Source: Ursus arctos (taxonomy: Eukaryota > Chordata > Mammalia > Carnivora > Ursidae). Taken from it: a stretch of 64,000 nt of DNA. Every line of letters begins with the position of its first letter. Positions within the stretch are counted from its first letter, which is position 1. The stretch spans positions 32,933,813 through 32,997,812 of the forward strand of contig NW_026622952.1 in the NCBI RefSeq assembly GCF_023065955.2, in the 5' to 3' direction. Under the pieces are notes generated by a model, which made no database searches, had not been told where the DNA came from, and saw nothing but the letters and a program-made list of their open reading frames with translations. The position numbers and the translations under genes were made by a program. Of the stretch, positions 23,226 to 35,345 are shown one piece after another.

Positions 23226-24981
23226 CATGCCATTCTCTCATGAACGTTGGCTGATATTTTTATTTATGATGAGTGAGATGAAATTCAAAGAATAAGAGAT
23301 GCATGTCGGAACTTTGCTCTTTCAGAGATTCTGAGAGCCATTTTGCTGAAACACAATTATTTTCCAGATATCGGAGGACTATTTCTTTAATTTTGTGTTG
23401 TTACTCAAAATGTAATGGCTACGCACTTTTAATTCACTCTTAAACATAGTCTGCATTATTAATATTTTCCCCATTACTTTCATTGGATCTGGATGATCAA
23501 CAGAACTATATGTCAAGTCCTGACTTGTAGCATTTTCCAATGTCAGTGGTGTAAATTCACCCGTCATGGCTAATATTAAGCTATCAATATGACATCACTG
23601 AATATGGAGTTGGGAAGAAATTCTCAGTAGTACACTATTATGTAGGATTCACACCATACAGACCGAGTAGACGTAAATAATCTTAAGAGCTTGGCTAATA
23701 TTAAAATATACCACTATACTAATGAGGTGATGAATTTTGAATAATTGTTTTGTTTTTAGTACTACCTGATTACAAGTACATATAATGTAATTTTTAATAA
23801 TTGCTGTGTTATCATCTGGCTGGCAAAATCCCTGATAATTTAACAATCTATGTTCACAAGCTGGGATGAGTCAGCTATCACCCCTATTCCTCTGTAGAAA
23901 ATGGCTTTCAAGAGGTAAAAGTAGAAACAAGAAGCTCTGCCAATAGTTTGGGGAAAAGATGACGGTGGTTTGAGCTCGGGTGGAGGTAGTAAGATGTAGC
24001 TGGATTTGGGATATGTTTCGGAGAAAAAACTAGAGGAATTTGTTGATGAATTGAATACGGAGGTTGCCCTTATTGCCTTAACATCCTCATATTTGTTTGA
24101 ATTTGGAGCATTTTTTTTTTTTGGTCTACATCTGTAATTATGTTTCCGTCACTTTTAAGCAATACAAATAAATGTTAAACAGGTGAGCATATTTAACATT
24201 AATCTTATAACACAATTAACATTATTAAAACTGGAGATGAATAAGCCCAATTAAAACAGCATCAGGGATTTGTAGAAGCATAGATACTTGTGTTCTCTTC
24301 TCAAACCTCTTCAAACTCCATATGTTCTTTCTTTGTTCTTCAGGTACACACTGATGTTAGCACATTAATATTCGGATATATTGAAAAGAAACCTGCATAA
24401 TGAATTATTTAGAATGATGCAGAGTTTTAGAAATTTGAGGAAGGTACACCTCTACATGAATAATGTTAATGTTTTTAAAGAAGATCTGTTCTTGAGAACT
24501 CTGATTTCTCTTTACTCAGTCACATCCTTCTTGTTTTCAACTATAATGCATATTTTAGCGCATGGATGCACAATTTCAGGAGGGATTGAATGTTTACTAC
24601 TTATCATCATAAATAAGCCATTATGTATAAAAGATAGAAAAGTTCACAAAATCCACATTCATTTCACGGGAGTAATTTAATCATAGATCTCTCTGTAGCT
24701 GTCATCCTGTGCAGTGTTAGGAACATAGCCCATGTCTTTTCAGTAATTAAAGGAATTATGAACATCCACTGATGCTCTGTGAACATACCCCACTCTCTGG
24801 GTGACGGTTAGAAAATTTCAATAAATGATGATTAGATTAGGTTTTAAATTACAATTCAAATTAGAAATAATATTAATAATTGTGTGTCTTACTCTCCCAA
24901 ATTGAGTTGGCTTATATTTTTCCCCTTTTGTGATTCAGTATAAGCTTAGCATTGATTCCTCCTGTTTTATGGACTTTTTTC
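23226..24981. other. Unique AT-rich non-coding DNA
   Basis: Nothing recognised. The 99-codon frame at 24381-24680 has no recognisable domain and lies in AT-rich sequence with no splice support. Confidence 0.5.
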
Positions 24982-25005
24982 TTTTTTTTTTTTTTTTTTT
25001 TTTTT
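24982..25005. repeat. Poly-T run (24 T)
   Basis: Uninterrupted run of T with no recognisable SINE or L1 body attached on the right. Confidence 0.95.
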
Positions 25006-25294
25006 GAAGAATTAAGATTGAAATTGACTTCCTGGTTTACCCTAAATAATATTTTCACACCAACAGTGCCTTGCTGAATATCTAAAACTTAAGGAAGTCA
25101 CAGCAGATCAATGCCTTTTTCGGTTACATTCCGAGTGGAGATGTGGGATTGAAAGAATAACTGGTCACTTCCCACAGAAAAAGTTAGACTTCCCTGTGGC
25201 TGCACTTTGCCTTAATCATTTTGTTTTCTCCTCAATAAGAGCTCTTGGCAATAAATAACTTACTTTTTATCAGTAGTTAAACTGAAATAACCCT

Positions 25295-25440
25295 GTGCTG
25301 TGGGGCTGGGAGACCCAGATTTCAGTCTTGTGCTTTCAACCAATTATATGGTTGTTGGTAGACCCTAGTTGCGAGCTTTCTTATCAGTAAAAATAAGGAG
25401 ATAACTTGAATCTTAAGGTCTTTTAGATTTATCAGATAAT
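25295..25440 (+). mobile_element. Probable MIR, sense, diverged
   Basis: 'ctgggagacccagatttcag' and 'tatcagtaaaaataaggagataac' occupy the order of MIR head and core (gagccagac...gggttc ... catctgtaaaatggggataat). Confidence 0.45.
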
Positions 25441-26259
25441 CCCAGAGTTTTTAATTAATTATCCTCTGGTTTTCATATTATATATGAAGAATCTAGAAAA
25501 TAGCAAGATGTCATATCTATACAGAATGCATAAAAATGTGCTTTTATTTTCTGTAAATATCAATTATTCGAAAGGCAAACAAACAAACAACAACTTATTT
25601 TAACTGCGTGAAGTCAGTTCCAGCAACAAAGATCTAATGTGAGGCAGTTGGAGATGATACCCCGCACATGTGTCTGAGTTAACTGCTTTATGCAAGTAAG
25701 TGTTCAATGAACTTTAGAAATAAAATATTTCCAATATAATGTCTTTGCCTTTTTGTTGGATTTTGGTTATTCACTTCATTGGATATCAATAATTAACTGA
25801 GAGATCCATTTGCCATCTTTCTATAGAGCTCTAATCCATTGATAGAGGTTATTTGAAAGCATTTATCATACCTATTTAACTTCTATAGCTATTAAACACA
25901 TCATTATATTTTATTAGAGGTCACGTTTTTATTAAATGTACTAGGAAGAAAATAGCTACAAAATCCTACAAAAAAAATGTTTTTGAAAGTTGAGATAGAT
26001 TAGGGGTTAAAGAACCACAGGCATTAAAAGGATTCAGAAGACCAAGCAAGTAGGATAAAGGAAAGATAAAAGACACATTCTTCTGCTCTTGGGCCTCATT
26101 CTGCGCTTAGCTTTCCACTGAATTTGCCACTCCAGAGAAAGGTGGTTGAGCTCCCACATCTGGTCTTTTCAGAGCCCCACATATATCTCAACGGCAACCA
26201 CCATGAGAAATCAGGAGGCGAGAAGGCTTGTAAGTGGTCTCTGATTGCTCGCCTTTCTC
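25441..26259. other. Unique non-coding DNA
   Basis: Nothing recognised. Confidence 0.5.
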
Positions 26260-26660
26260 ACATCTGGATCATTTCTGCCTCCACCTCCATGTAGCCATTG
26301 CTGCCTGCTGCCTTTCTCATCGTGTGGCACTTAAAAAATTACAATTCCACTTCCACCCTCTTCATTGACACTCCATTCATTAAAGCGACCCCCGAAATCC
26401 TCCCATGCTGCATACATCCAGGTCTTCATGGATCCAAAGCTCTACACTGACTCCAGACAACTGGACACATTTCACACTCACACATGCAAGCTGTGCTGAC
26501 ATGGCCCCAGGAACATATCCCAATACACTGAAGACGAGGTCCTCCTGCCTGTCACATATCTACTTTCCAGATTGTTTGTTTTTCCTTCCCCTCCCCTCAC
26601 CGTATCGTAATCATGTCTTTCTTTGCTGGGTACTGCTCTCCATATGGAGGTTCTTTCTGC
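26260..26660 (+). mobile_element. Possible L2 fragment, sense, very diverged
   Basis: 'cattcattaaagcgacccccgaaatcctcccatgctgc' and 'atccaggtcttcatggatccaaagctctacactgactcc' resemble the pyrimidine-rich coding part of L2 upstream of the 3' end. The 90-codon frame at 26405-26677 falls here. Weak; it could be unique sequence. Confidence 0.3.
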
Positions 26661-28504
26661 CTCCACCCACTTATTGAAAATACTTAAATATTTTTCTCTC
26701 AGAAATAAAATCGTTCACATTGGTAGATTCTGCCGTGCCCTCTAATAATAAAGTAACACTCAATTTGGTTGTGATCAAATAGTTGCACACATCTCACAGG
26801 AGATGTACATGTTTTGTTAAAAGTTGGATGCTGAACTTGAGCCTGTACTTGTAGGTTCTTTCTAATTCTTCACAAAGGTGAAGCTTGGTTTTTCCTTATT
26901 GTTTGGTCTCCGCAGCCCCTCCGGTACAAGCAGATTAAGGAGATGTTTTCGGTGCCCACCACTACCTGTAGCTTTACTACTTGACATCCATATCAACTGT
27001 TTATTATGAGTTACAAGAGTAGAGAGTCAAGCAAACTGAGAACTTCGAACCATTCACAGCCCAATTATTTCCAGAATTCAAGGTTCAGTTCTCCCTCTCT
27101 AATTACAACCTCTATCCCCAAAGCTTTCTGACTTCCTCACCCACAAACTTATTCTTTATCTCTATCACGCTCTTTATTTGGGCCTCCATTTGGTCCCAGG
27201 CCATCATTTCTGCCCCCTTTCCCCTTGGCTCCTTGCACAGCTGTGATGTATGGGCAGGTATCACAACCGTGCATTGAATATTCTCCTATGCGTACTTTGA
27301 CCTCGTTGGCTCCCCCAGTGTGCCAAGTCTCAGACTCTGGGGAAATCCCATTACCAAAGCATAGTTGTCCCTCAAGTGACCGAAGTTATCAGAGAAAGTC
27401 AAGAAAACATCTATTAAAAAAATTATGCTGTCTCATGTTGGCTGGGCCCTCACTGCTACTCACAATCCTTTTATCCTTAGATATTGATTAAATATCAAAA
27501 TTCTGAAAAATTCATTCTGGTGGTCACCAAAGTTAAAAGGTTGGTGCGTGGAAGTTCATGGAGTCAGGGAATGTACAAAGGGAAATCCTGCAGCAGGCTG
27601 GTCTGAGACAGGAGTGACGGACAGGGCCCGAGAGAGTCAGGTCAGAGGAGAACCCAGAACAGCATGCTTGGCAGGAATGGTGCTGCTATTTGCACATGCT
27701 CAAATGTCTGTGCCCAGAGCCGACAAAGATAAATTCCACTGTGGTTGAACAAATAGGCTTTCCTCATCCTCAGCCAATAAATATCCCATATTCTGAATAG
27801 GCTCCCAGTTGACTTCTTGGTACAATTTGAGTTGATGGTCTGCACAGCTGTGTAGAAATGAGGGCTTGGGTTACATTACAGACAACCTCTCTGACTATAA
27901 TTGCCCCATTACAGAAGTGATCAACTGAGACGCCATTGCCAAAAGTCCCTCATTGTGAACTCCCTGAGACCGGATACAGACTGTTTTTGATGGAAGGCCA
28001 ATCGCTTAGGGATTTACTGCCGTTAGTGGTTCTATAGAAGGCAACGGAGCTTGCTTTCAGGGCACAAGGAAGAAACCATCTGTTTGCTCAGACCTTCGCC
28101 TGAGTGCAAACCTCATAGTCCCCAGAGGTTTGTTGATGTTGTTGTTATTGTTATTCTTCATTATTTATTGATCATCAAGAATACATAATGTATTGAGAGA
28201 TGATAATGTTCATGGAAAATATAGTTTATGTGTATGAAAAATGCTCGATCTAATACACTAGACATGATGTTTGGAAGAATAGTGCTTCTTACCTGGTAAC
28301 TGCTGAAATTGGCTATTTGGAAGTAGTAGATTTTTATTATTTTTCTTTTAGGTAAGAGTGTGCATTAAAAAGTAAATTACTCCAGCTAGTGGAATCTTTG
28401 TCCAAATCATCTCACATGTGATTGGCTCACGGAATTTATTTAATCCAGATCAGCCTGGATTCCCTACATAGTCCCTCACTCATTTCTTTCCCTGTCTTCC
28501 CATC
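26661..28504. other. Unique non-coding DNA
   Basis: No gene or clear repeat. Frames at 27225-27491, 27548-27748 and 27642-27845 have no recognisable domain. Confidence 0.45.
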
Positions 28505-28620
28505 CCCTTGTCCTTTCACTCATTCACTCCTTTATTCACAAAATATTTACAAGCATGTATTAGGTGTCAGAATCAAAGATTAATGAACTACTGCCATTAT
28601 CTCAAAACCCTGTCTTTTTA
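28505..28620 (-). mobile_element. Possible L2 3'-end fragment, inverted
   Basis: 'cactcattcactcctttattcacaaaatatttacaagcatgtattaggtgtcag' resembles the reversed L2 terminus. Confidence 0.4.
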
Positions 28621-29869
28621 AAAAGAAACCAAGACAATTTACCATAGATCACCTCCCATCCTGCTTGAAATACACAGACGTTGCCCTTAAGGTTAATAAC
28701 CTCATAATTAGTATTGTGGTTACGATCCTTAATAGCACAATTACAAGAACATTTATTATTTACTGTATGAATGGCATTAAAGGGAAATTGTTTTAAAAAT
28801 TTTGCTTAGAGTTAAATTGATGATATTGTAAGTACAGAGTACAGAGGACTTTTCTTTATTTTCAAAGTTTCTTCTTCCCACATGGTATACTTTTTCTTAA
28901 TTTTTGGTCTAGTTCTAACCTGTCTTTGTGATGATGTCTTTGTCTAAATTTCTCACAATGGAATTTTCCAAAATTCAAAGATAGGTGAGTACTTACAAAT
29001 TAATCAACAACTAAAATAAAACCAAACTTGTAATATTCAGCTTCTATAAAATAAAATTAGCAATAATTTCATCTATTTTCCTTATTTAAAAATGTTGTTA
29101 ATATGCTATATTTTAAATGTAGTAACATGTTTTGACATAGTTACATAGAAACTTTTCCAGGTCTGCATCTGTGCTACGAGAAATTTTCAATAGTTGGGAC
29201 AATGTATTGATGTTTGTTTTCTGTGACCTTTGTAAACATCAATGTCTTTACAGAGGTTCAATAATTTCTTTTGAATTTGAATACTGAGAGTTAATGGAGA
29301 GAATACTAAAGGAAGACACAATTCATTGTTATACACATGCACACATACACAATTTTATACATGACACTTATTTTCTCAGTCTTAATAATATTCACCAAGC
29401 AACTTACTTATCACCATGGAGTTAATCCAAATGGCTGGAATTGACCATACTCTACCTATCGTCCATAGGGTAGGCTGAATCCATTCATAGAAGTTGCTTT
29501 GAATTAAGAATATAATTGTTATCTGAATATTATCTTGAATAAGCATATATAAGAGGCAAATATATCTCTGAAAATTCTCCACAGTATTGAAGAATTTTCT
29601 TCTTCAATATTATAATTTTAGTGATTTCAAGTTATAGTCCAATAATTATAGTCAAAGTGTATAAACAGAATGTCCATTAATTAATTGTTGTATATATGTG
29701 AATTGCACTGAGAAACTTCAAAAATTTTAAAGATTCCATGTGTGTTTTGATCTGGGAGCTCTGAATTAGTACTTGAGGATGGCAAGCATTTCTTGAGCCA
29801 GTTTTTTATAATTCCTCCCAAAGAAGACTTTTGCTCCCAAAGTAGCCATATAAAATAACTAGAATTTAT
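28621..29869. other. Unique AT-rich non-coding DNA
   Basis: Nothing recognised apart from a 10-bp hairpin, tattgaagaa (29585-29594) and ttcttcaata (29600-29609). Confidence 0.5.
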
Positions 29870-29990
29870 CCATCATTCAAGCATACATACATTTTTGATC
29901 AACTAATATTTATTGAGTTAATGCCAAGTGCAATTCTGTAGTACAGTGTGTCAGACATACAGGGGCGAATGATTGACCTGAAACTGTATT
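29870..29990 (-). mobile_element. L2 3'-end fragment, inverted
   Basis: 'catcattcaagc' near 29870, then 'actaatatttattgagttaatgccaagtgcaattctgtag', then 'gacatacaggggcgaatga' near 29955-29973. These follow the reversed L2 terminus. Confidence 0.65.
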
Positions 29991-30244
29991 CTCTATTCAG
30001 AGTTTAGGAAGGACTTCACCACTAGCCTATGTAGTGTCTTTGTGAGTTTAAGACTTAAGAGCATGAGCTGAATTTCAGCCACTTTGGACTCTTGACTAGA
30101 TATTTCACATATAATAAGCATTCTCCCCATTCATACACGGTATCTTTGTGCATGTTTATATAGCACAATAAGGCGCAAGTTGTGATTAATTCTGTTCCAG
30201 AAAAAAGAGATAATCAGGGAAACATATATAGCATGGGAGGCAGG

Positions 30245-30712
30245 CTCTCTAAATGGTTTCCAGGGATCCTCCCCATAGTATCCACACCTTGCATAACCCT
30301 TGTAACAAATAGAATATTACAGAGGTGGAACTTCTCAGATTAAGTTGTAAAAAGACTTATTTCTGTTTTGGGAACTCTCTCTCGCTCTCTCATTCTCTCT
30401 CACTGCTTGCCTTGGGTGAAGTAAGCTGCTGTGTCATGAGGCAATCCTGTGGAGAGGCCCACAAAGCAAAGGACCAAGAAATGCCAGGAGCCATGTGAAT
30501 GACCTTGGAAGCAAATATCCGCCCTCCCCTCCTCCCCACCAAGTGGAGCTTTGAAATAAGTCCACAGCCCTGATTTCTAGTTTGACTGCATTTCACAAGA
30601 CTCCTTGAGCCACAGGCACTCAGCTAAGTTATGCTTGGATTCCTGACCCACAGAAACTATGAGATAGTGATGTTTCTCATCTTAAGCCACCAAGAGATAT
30701 TACAGTCTCACT
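30245..30712 (+). mobile_element. MaLR/ERVL-type LTR, sense
   Basis: The landmarks 'ggtttccagggatcctccccatag', 'caaatagaatattacagaggtgg', 'aagctgctgtgtcatgaggcaatcc' and 'gagaggcccac' appear in order. 'gccatgtgaatgaccttggaagcaa', 'tcctgacccacagaaactatgagatag' and 'ttaagccaccaagagatattacag' follow. This is the order of a mammalian MLT1-like LTR, including a U5-like end. A (CT)n patch at 30374-30403 is part of it. No internal retroviral sequence is seen. The subfamily name is uncertain. Confidence 0.65.
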
Positions 30713-32754
30713 GTCTTTCTTACTTCAGTTATTTTTTAATTTTTATTTGCATGACAATCAAAATGGGTATTCTTGGAAGACCATCTCTCCTAGGCATCTT
30801 TCTTCTAAGTGATGACATAAGGACCCAGGCTCCTTCTGTATTGTTACCATGCCCTCCTTTAGGTTCTAGTTCTTTTCATTCAGCCAACAGATGGGGTGAG
30901 ATAAAAAATAAATGGAGATTTATTTTGTGGGGAGGCTGAGGAGGGAAGGGAGTGGGTAGAGTTGAAAATGACCTTGATCGATTCTATCCATATTCCATTG
31001 GCCAGAATTTAGTAACATAGCAACAGTTAATTGGAAAAGGGCTGGGGTATGTCATCTATCAGTATACCCAGAAGGAGCAAGGAAATGCTTTGGTAAAGAA
31101 CTTGTCAGTTTCTACTACATGAGCCATAGAGTGTTTGGGCCAGGATGCCATAGAGTATGAGAGAGAGGATGAAAATTTCAGGCAGAAGAATCAGCTCCCA
31201 GGGAACTAAAGTATTTTGGTGTAGAAGTAATGGAAAAGCCTAAGAGAGACCACATTCAGACAACTGACCCTTGATTTTCTTTATGCAGTGAGTAGAAAAG
31301 CAAATTTGAAAAATAACAGGAAGCCAATTATAAAGAAATAAAATGTGTATATCTTTTAGAAATATAATTATGCCAAAATGTAGCAGATTTTGATATTCAG
31401 AAATGTTGATGCCTGTTACTCAGGTCAGATTCTAATGGAATATCAAGAACATCTCAAGCATGACATATCAGTGCATGAAAGCAAGTGGAACAGGCTCCAC
31501 ATATAGGTATTTGGTTGCATTTAAGTGAAAAACTAGTTCCTTCAGATAACATTGCAGTACTTGTTCATAGGAGAGTGCCGAAAACAAAAATTTTCACGTA
31601 CAAATAATTTGGCTATCAACACATTGCTGATATTGTACTTTTTCAAATATATTGTGACTGGCCAACCTTTTAACCTCTTCGTGCTCTGATTTTAGCTTTC
31701 TTGATATTCACATTTCAAATAAATTTTCATGTGTCATCCAATGGAAGGTAAATCTGATATGAAACTTTATAAGAGAGTAGGGAGATTTGCATGAAATAAG
31801 GGAAGATTTTCATTGCCTATATACTTGCTTTTTGAAGCTGAGGATTCCCTTGTTTTCTTAGTTCTGCCAGTGGGAAATGAAAGAAACTAAATCCAGAACA
31901 TTCCTTTTGGCATAAAGACAAAACTACTTCCATAACTTTAATAAAGAGATAATTTTATACCCTTATTTGTAAAACCATAGCATTTAAATTATATGGATCA
32001 CAGAATGGAAGAGAAAATATTGTATTAGACCATATAAACCTTTAAGAAATATTTTTAAATAATTAAAAACTAATTTAAACAAATATTTTCAATAGACCTG
32101 AAGTCTCTTTGATAATAACAAGTGATGAGCCCAAGATTTACTTTTATTTTGAAAGCTGCCCTTTAAATCCAAGGAGTAGAGTTTAGGGTTTTAATGGAAT
32201 CTGTTTTATATCAAATAAGCGTTTGGGAGAAAGGCAGTAAATCATATTTGAATCTAAAAGATGAATAGATGTTTCTCAATGAATTTGAATTCTGCTGTTT
32301 CCATTTTTATTTGAATATGAAAACTTTGGAAGAAAATATTAGTTGAGATGGTTTTTGGACTGTTTTATTATTTTAAAGAATGTTTTTACCATCACAATAA
32401 AATGACATCCTTTATATCTAAATGATTAGAATGGCATTCATTTTGAAAAAAAAAAAAATAGTTGAAAGGAAAAACTGGAAATGTTACTACAGAAATCCTA
32501 CTGGCACGTCACCTTGTGGAAGAGGAGAAAGGCACTTGACTTTATGCTCTGGCCAGGTATCTCTTCTTGTCAGCCTCGTAATTTGTGGCTAGCTATTTGT
32601 CATCTCAATGGGCCTCTTCTAGGCTATATGCTGCCTTGTGCGACTTTAAAGAAGTCTCCTCCTCACTGGGCGTCCTTGAGCAGGGAATAGGTTGCCTGGC
32701 TGCACACTGTGGTCCTGCACCAGTAGAATCTGTAGCACCTACTAACAGGACCAA
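30713..32754. other. Unique non-coding DNA
   Basis: No gene. Positions 32481-32750 have overlapping frames on both strands (69-83 codons) and a composition that suggests a repeat, but I cannot assign it. Confidence 0.45.
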
Positions 32755-33015
32755 AGAAAATAAAAGGCTCTGCAGACAATACCTTCTCTGTTGCAACCAC
32801 TCAGCTCTGTTGTAGCAGCAGCTACACGTGAGAAGTACACGAATGAGTGTGGCCATGTTCCAATAAAATGTCCCAGAAAAACTTCATTTATGGATTCTAA
32901 AACTTGAAATTCCTGTAATTACCATGTGCCACAAAATATCATTCTTCCCTTTATTTTTTCTGAAACGTTTAAAAATGTAAAAAGTATTCTTGGCTCACAG
33001 GCCGTATAAAAACGC
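32755..33015 (+). mobile_element. hAT-Charlie DNA transposon, MER20-like
   Basis: Text at 32765-32892: 'ggctctgcagacaatacc', 'gttgcaaccactcagctctgttgtagc', 'gaatgagtgtggccatgttccaataaaatg', 'cttcatttatgg'. The longer form's insert, 'gtaattaccatgtgccacaaaatatcattcttccc', follows, then 'ttggctcacaggccgta'. The order matches a known hAT-Charlie family that I recall as MER20 or a close relative. Its 5' terminal repeat is not recognised. Confidence 0.65.
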
Positions 33016-33024
33016 ATGGTAGGC

Positions 33025-33105
33025 CTGATGGAATCAGAATCTGCATTTTTAGCAGGATTTCCGAGATGATTCTAGTGCTCCTTTAAATTTGAGAAGTCTT
33101 GATGT
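33025..33105 (+). mobile_element. MER5A-like hAT fragment
   Basis: 'gaatcagaatctgcatttttagcaggatttccgagatgattc' and 'tttgagaagtcttg' fit the 3' part of MER5A-type elements (gaatctgcatttctaacaagttcccaggtgatgc ... tttgagaagcactg). It abuts the previous hAT element. Confidence 0.5.
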
Positions 33106-34176
33106 GAAACGCAGTGAAGAATCAGAAAGAATAGAGAAGATAACAGGCTTTCTGAGTAAAGTATATACCACAAAACAACACGCTAAAGGCTGTAAAATTA
33201 TTAATACAAGAGCCCTTTAGGCCCTCTCTAAGAACCAAGTTTTATATAAAAAAATAGACATATATATTTATGTAAGTATATATGTAGTTATAGATACACA
33301 TTATATGTGTTATGAGTGTATAAGTTCATATGCACACACAAAGTCTGATGATATGATTTACCGTCCACAGCACATTGCAAATGGAGGGCATTTCTGTAGG
33401 TGGAGTCCATCTGATAATGCTAGCAAATAATATCTAAAAGCCTGAAATAATTAAAAAAAAAATGAAATCAAATTAAAATTCTAAAAGATCAGGAGTCTGG
33501 ACTCACTTTGTATCAAGTTGGACAGTCGTATGTGCACTGGGCAGTCCCCGAGGGCAAAATGCAGTAACTGATGTTCATAGCGATAACCCTAGGGCAGCAA
33601 GGAAAGGTTAAATTATGTTCAGTGTTCTCTGCTTAAGAAGATTGGGACATGTCCCTGCACTTTAAGAAGATTTCCATCACAGGCAGTTAAAAAGAAAAGA
33701 ATGGTTGTACTTAAAGAAGCTTACCTTCAATTATGTGAAAAGTTTTTATGTAGAATGGCATTCTCCACTGATGCTAGATAATCATGGTTTTGTCTTTTTA
33801 AGTTTTTTTTTTAATGTGTTAAATTTCATGTAAATTTCTTGAGGATGGACATCTCTGATTTTTTTATTACACACTTTCCCATTTGAGAAGGGGCAAAATC
33901 ATCTTTGTTTTATTTTTCTTTTCACCTTTAACCTCTTAATAAGACCAGAAGGCCACTGTTTCAGGTTAGCAGGGGATTGTGGACATCAGAAAAGGATATG
34001 CTTTTACTTCTCCGTTCTAATTCTTCTCTCCCCCTACTCCCAACAGAATCCTGATCCATTGCATTACCATTCATTTTTCTCACCTTTTCTCTATTTTGCA
34101 TCTACTTAAATATAATTTTTAAGTATTAAATGTTATTCTATGACCCTCTTCCCCAATCCGGCATCTACCATAGCAC
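33106..34176. other. Unique AT-rich non-coding DNA
   Basis: Nothing recognised. Confidence 0.5.
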
Positions 34177-34203
34177 AAAAAAAAAAAAAAAAAAAAAAAA
34201 AAA
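34177..34203. repeat. Poly-A run (27 A)
   Basis: An uninterrupted run of 27 A, preceded by 'taccatagcac'. No recognised retroelement body or gene lies upstream. Confidence 0.95.
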
Positions 34204-35234
34204 GTAGGTAAAAGTAAGATCTGTAGATAGCTGAATAAATAGCAATAAGAAGTAAAATGATTCTTATAAGCAATATGCACAGGCTAAGTACTTTCACCAT
34301 TGAAGGGTTATGAAGATTATTTTGCTCTGCTCTTGGGATGGTAGAAGCTAGGGCACGTGAAGACTGAGTGAAGACCGATTAGAGAACCACCCGTAACGGT
34401 GAGAGTTTATGAGTTCATGTCCCTCTTTTTCTCTGTTGGACATTTAGGTGAGAGGGGATAGAAGGGCTTTAGAGAAGGTAGAACATGTAGGAAAACACCA
34501 GCAGAGAGAAAAGGAGGGACTGGCTGTGGTAGGACCCATTCTGGTTTCTTCGATGAAATTATAATTGAGAACTCACGGCATGGCAGACTGCAGAGGATTC
34601 TACTTCTTTGAGCTATGGTCAGGCCTGTCATTGATATGATTTCCAGTTCCTAGGCAATTCTCCCCATATGCTATATTTAAATTAAATGGCAAAATGATCT
34701 GCATTAATGAGGGCCCAGAGCGCTGTCAGTACACTAGTAGGAAAGTCATACTTATGGTAATTCAGTTTCAATAGGTTGGTTGTGTAAAGAGAATGGCTGA
34801 CAGCAGGTTATCAAAGCAATTTCCAAGTGGGCAACTGAAGATGGGCATTTTGACTGAATAGGGACAAAAGAAATGCTTCAAGGACATAGTGAATATACTT
34901 TGTAATAAGGTGGGAAAGCCAGCATTAGCTCAAAAGTCAGGCAGCATAGAACAGCTGGCAGAGAGCAAATGGGGACTGAGTAATTCTCATTTAGGAAAAA
35001 CATGGCGCTAGGAAGGAAGCAGCCTACATGAGGTCCTCGAGTTGACAATCATAGTCGTAAGCCGTGTATCAAAATACATGTGCACCCATCTGAAAGGAGT
35101 TTCATACTACAAATGAGCTTTTGCAGTAATACCCATAAACAACAAATTTCATATGCAAAAGATAATAATTATTTAATGCTGAGGGTTTTTTTTTTCCTCC
35201 AAAATTAGAAAATACTGATTTTTATCTTCAGTAT
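34204..35234. other. Unique non-coding DNA
   Basis: Nothing recognised; the 74-codon minus-strand frame at 34407-34631 has no domain. Confidence 0.5.
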
Positions 35235-35345
35235 CTTATTTCCAAATATCTGCTATGTATTTGGCACTATGTGTCCAATGCTGGCCATTGGAGGTGCCGC
35301 TGGGAAGAGCACAAACCCAGATCTTGCCCTTGTGGAGCTTATATT
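35235..35345 (-). mobile_element. L2 3'-end fragment, inverted
   Basis: 'aaatatctgctatgtatttggcactatgtgtccaatgctggcc' then 'cccagatcttgcccttgtggagcttatatttgaat' follows the reversed L2 terminus and its 'ccctgccctcatggagcttacattct' segment. The 141-codon frame at 35269-35694 starts inside this repeat, so its start is repeat-derived. Confidence 0.75.
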
